Below, piece by piece: positions 61,895 through 64,000 of a stretch of 64,000 bases of DNA (positions are counted from its first letter, which is position 1; each line of letters starts with the position of its first letter). The notes beneath the pieces are model-generated. The model saw only the letters and a program-made list of their open reading frames with translations, was not told the origin of the DNA and did not search any database. Origin of the DNA: Saccharopolyspora phatthalungensis. GTDB lineage: Bacteria > Actinomycetota > Actinomycetes > Mycobacteriales > Pseudonocardiaceae. Position numbers and translations under genes: made by a program. Location of the stretch: NCBI RefSeq assembly GCF_014203395.1, contig NZ_JACHIW010000001.1, positions 2,604,001 to 2,668,000 of the forward strand. Direction: 5' to 3'.

Positions 61895-62722
61895 ATGACA
61901 CCAACCAGCGGAGGACGCGCGGGCACGTCCGGCGGCATCGACCCCACGCGGCCGACCAGCGCGCGGGTTTACGACGCGTTCCTCGGCGGCAAGGACAACT
62001 ACGCGGCCGACCGGGCGGTGCGCGACGAGCTGGCCGGACTCATCCCGGAACTGAGCGCGTTGGCCACCGACAATCGGGCTTTCCTGTTGCGGGTCACCAG
62101 ATACCTGGCTGGCACCGTCGGGATCGACCAGTTCCTGGACTGCGGGGCGGGGCTGCCGACGCTGGAGAACACGCACGAGGTCGCGCAGCGGAGCAACCGG
62201 GACGCGACCGTCGTTTACGTCGACAACGATCCGATGGCCATCGTGCATGGGCGTGCCCTGCTCGCGGAGAACGACCGGACGCACTACGTCGCGGCGGACA
62301 TCACCGATCCTCGGCAACTCCTGGCCGCGCACGGTGTCGCCAGGGGGCTGGACTGGACCTCGCCGATCGCGCTGTACCTGATCGGCACGCTGCACCACAT
62401 CTCCGGCGAGTTCGGCCTGCCCGAACTGATGGCGTACTACATCGACGCCCTGCCGTCCGGCTCGTACGTGGCGATCAGCCACTTCTGCCGTCCCGAAGAC
62501 GCCGAAACGGCCAAGCTGGCTGGCCGAACGGAGGCGGCCTGCCTCGCCACGATGGGTACCTGTTGGTTTCGGTCCGGCGAGGAGATCACCGGCTTCTTTT
62601 CCGGGCTCGCCCTGCTCGAACCGGGCCTGGTGCCGGTCGCGCGCTGGTGGCCGGAAGGGCCGCAAGGACCGGTGGACTCCTTCCAGCGCCTGCTGATCGG
62701 CGGCGTTGCGCGCAAGCCCTGA
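61895..62722 (+). CDS. SAM-dependent methyltransferase, PF04672 (DUF574) family
   Basis: Protein of 275 residues. The family opening GGIDPTRPTSARVYDAFLGG then KDNYAADRAV is unmistakable, followed by FLDCGAGLPTLENTHEVAQR (SAM loop), VVYVDNDPMAIVHGRALLA (acidic residue for the SAM ribose) and GTLHHISGEFG. These proteins are abundant in actinobacteria, often beside XRE/DUF397 pairs. The acceptor is not known. ATG 61895 with GGGAG. Confidence 0.9.
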   Translation: MTPTSGGRAGTSGGIDPTRPTSARVYDAFLGGKDNYAADRAVRDELAGLIPELSALATDNRAFLLRVTRYLAGTVGIDQFLDCGAGLPTLENTHEVAQRSNRDATVVYVDNDPMAIVHGRALLAENDRTHYVAADITDPRQLLAAHGVARGLDWTSPIALYLIGTLHHISGEFGLPELMAYYIDALPSGSYVAISHFCRPEDAETAKLAGRTEAACLATMGTCWFRSGEEITGFFSGLALLEPGLVPVARWWPEGPQGPVDSFQRLLIGGVARKP

Positions 62723-62743
62723 CAGGCCCTGCGCGGCGATCGG

Positions 62744-63265
62744 TCAGTATTCCTGGGTTTCGACCTGCGTGGGGTGGTCGTGCCAGGTCGCGATCACCGA
62801 TGAGCCGTGTTGACCCGCGGTGAATTCCACCCGCAGCCAACCGGCTACCTGGTCCCAGGTCTGCACCGTGTAGCCGGAACGCGGCACCGCCGAAACCAGG
62901 TCAGCTCCGTCGGGACGCAGCGAGAGCACGACCTTGCCGCCCTTGACGTCGTACGTGCGCACCTCGCCGGCCTCCTCGCTCGGCGGCGTGCTCGACGGCG
63001 TGCTCGACGGCGGGTCGGGCTCGGTCTCCGAGGTAGGGGAGTCCACTGTGTCCGAAGGCGGCGGTGCCGGCGCGTTCGAGGTGGGCGGGGGCAGCGGCGA
63101 TTCCGTCGGCGGCAACGGAACAGGGCGGACCAGCGGAACCGCGTCGGGTTGCTCGAATACCGCGCCGCGGATGACATCGCGCACGCCGAGCCAGGCCAGC
63201 GTTACGGCGGCGGTGGTCGCGGTCAACCAGACGCCGACGTAGCAGACGGCTTGTTTCATGCGCAC
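62744..63265 (-). CDS. Membrane-anchored protein with Pro/Thr/Ser-rich linker
   Basis: Protein of 173 residues. One hydrophobic segment near the start (YVGVWLTATTAAVTLAWLGV), then a linker rich in Pro, Ser, Thr and Glu (about 55-100), and a globular end with KGGKVVLSLRPDGADLVSAV and SGYTVQTWDQVAGWLRVEFT. The end may lie outside the cell. GTG 63265 is preferred because AAGGA lies ten bases before it; ATG 63259 is possible. Divergent from the response regulator gene. Confidence 0.68.
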   Translation of the reverse strand: MRMKQAVCYVGVWLTATTAAVTLAWLGVRDVIRGAVFEQPDAVPLVRPVPLPPTESPLPPPTSNAPAPPPSDTVDSPTSETEPDPPSSTPSSTPPSEEAGEVRTYDVKGGKVVLSLRPDGADLVSAVPRSGYTVQTWDQVAGWLRVEFTAGQHGSSVIATWHDHPTQVETQEY

Positions 63266-63416
63266 GGGAGCGACATCCTTCACCGCCGGGCCATGAATGC
63301 GCAAGCAACCCCGGGCATTCGGCCGCGCGGCCCCAGGGCGACCGCTTGCGGTGTGCCGGAGCTCACCCGCAGACCGCAAGCCGAAGAACTCTCACAGGGC
63401 CCGTATCGTCGCCGCC

Positions 63417-64000
63417 ATGGCTGTGGTTCTGGTTGTCGAGGACGATCCGGTGGTGCGGGCGGCGATGATCCGCGACCTGTCCGCGCGCGATTGGGCGGTC
63501 CGCAGCGTCGGGACGGCCCTGGCTTCGCTGCGCGAGGTCGCCGAACACTCCCCGGATGTCATCATCCTCGATCTCGGCCTGCCCGACCTCGACGGCGGCG
63601 AGACGCTGAAGATGATCCGCGGGATCTCCAACGTGCCGACCATCGTGGCGACCGCCCGCGACGACGAGAGCGAGATCGTGCGCCTGTTGCGCGCGGGCGC
63701 GGACGACTACGTCGTCAAGCCGTTCTCCAGCGAACACCTCAACGCGCGCATCGAAGCGGTGCTCCGGCGGGCCCGCGGCGCGCAGCCTTCGCAGGTGCTG
63801 GAGGCCGGCGGGCTGCACATCGACGTCGACAGCAGGGTTGCGAAGTTGCGCGGCACCGAGCTGGACCTGAGCCGGCGCGAGTTCGACCTGCTCGCCTACC
63901 TCACCGCCCGGCCGGGCAAGGTGGTGCCGCGCCGCGAGCTGCTCGCCCAGGTGTGGCGCCAGTCCTACGGCGACGACCAGACCATCGACGTCCACCTGTC
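63417..64000 (+). CDS. OmpR/PhoB family response regulator (cut by window end)
   Basis: The first 194 codons are present. The receiver domain has VVEDDPVVRAAM (acidic pocket), DVIILDLGLPDLDGGE with the phospho-acceptor Asp, TIVATARDDES (Thr/Ala switch place) and DDYVVKPF with the conserved Lys. The winged-helix part has LRGTELDLSRREFDLLAYLT and RRELLAQVWRQSYGDDQTID, near the DNA-recognition helix. The hexamer TATCGT seven bases before ATG 63417 suggests a leaderless message. The kinase would be expected downstream, outside the window. Confidence 0.92.
   Translation, partial: MAVVLVVEDDPVVRAAMIRDLSARDWAVRSVGTALASLREVAEHSPDVIILDLGLPDLDGGETLKMIRGISNVPTIVATARDDESEIVRLLRAGADDYVVKPFSSEHLNARIEAVLRRARGAQPSQVLEAGGLHIDVDSRVAKLRGTELDLSRREFDLLAYLTARPGKVVPRRELLAQVWRQSYGDDQTIDVHL

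Noticed and set aside
1..64000. CRISPR arrays, rRNA genes, insertion sequences with transposases
   Set aside because: No regularly spaced direct repeats, rRNA sequence or transposase reading frame was seen on either strand.

Overview
This 64 kb window is high-GC actinobacterial chromosome. Its gene families and layout point to Pseudonocardiaceae, most likely Saccharopolyspora or a close relative. The genus is inferred from recall, not from a search. Many genes start with GTG, several look leaderless (a -10-like hexamer sits right before the start), and the SOS boxes are of the actinobacterial TCGAAC-N4-GTTCGA type.

Positions 1-18.2 kb are a conserved housekeeping core. From chorismate mutase onward the order is chorismate mutase, pcrA/uvrD1, M23 peptidase, sucC, sucD, DUF5336 protein, DUF6350 protein, purN, purH. 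This is the order remembered for M. tuberculosis Rv0948c-Rv0957. Inserted in it are an SDR dehydrogenase, VOC proteins, a double-domain methyltransferase with a divergent MarR/GbsR regulator, and a many-pass membrane protein.

Positions 18.2-24.6 kb hold a complete DNA-damage mutagenesis cassette: imuA', imuB and dnaE2. Two SOS boxes precede imuA' and two precede dnaE2. Positions 24.6-39.9 kb are mixed. They include an M20 peptidase wrecked by frameshifts, a universal stress protein, a pentapeptide-repeat protein, a 753-residue protein with a YezG-like N-terminus and a TNT-type toxin domain at its C-terminus, folD-DUF3017, a TetR/quinone-reductase divergent pair, icd and tRNA-Val(GAC).

Positions 40-47 kb are an accessory stretch of small exported proteins. 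It holds a tail-to-tail pair of Gln/Asn-rich paralogues, a subtilisin-inhibitor-like protein, and four small Gly-rich two-cysteine proteins that recall chaplins. Strong hairpin terminators separate most of them. Positions 47-53.6 kb carry an AraC, Asp-box (BNR) and MoaD-like operon, a drug exporter divergent from a GntR/UTRA regulator with duplicated operators, a nucleoside hydrolase remnant, and a CmtR-type metal sensor with a CDF transporter.

Positions 53.6-62.7 kb look like accumulated mobile or regulatory modules. They contain three tiny putative zinc proteins, two XRE/DUF5753 (Scr1-like) regulators with DUF397 partners (one DUF397 tandemly duplicated), an XRE regulator split by an in-frame TGA, and a duplicated promoter-leader. 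Base composition is visibly lower in GC around 54.4-56.3 kb, which suggests transfer. The window ends inside an OmpR-type response regulator.
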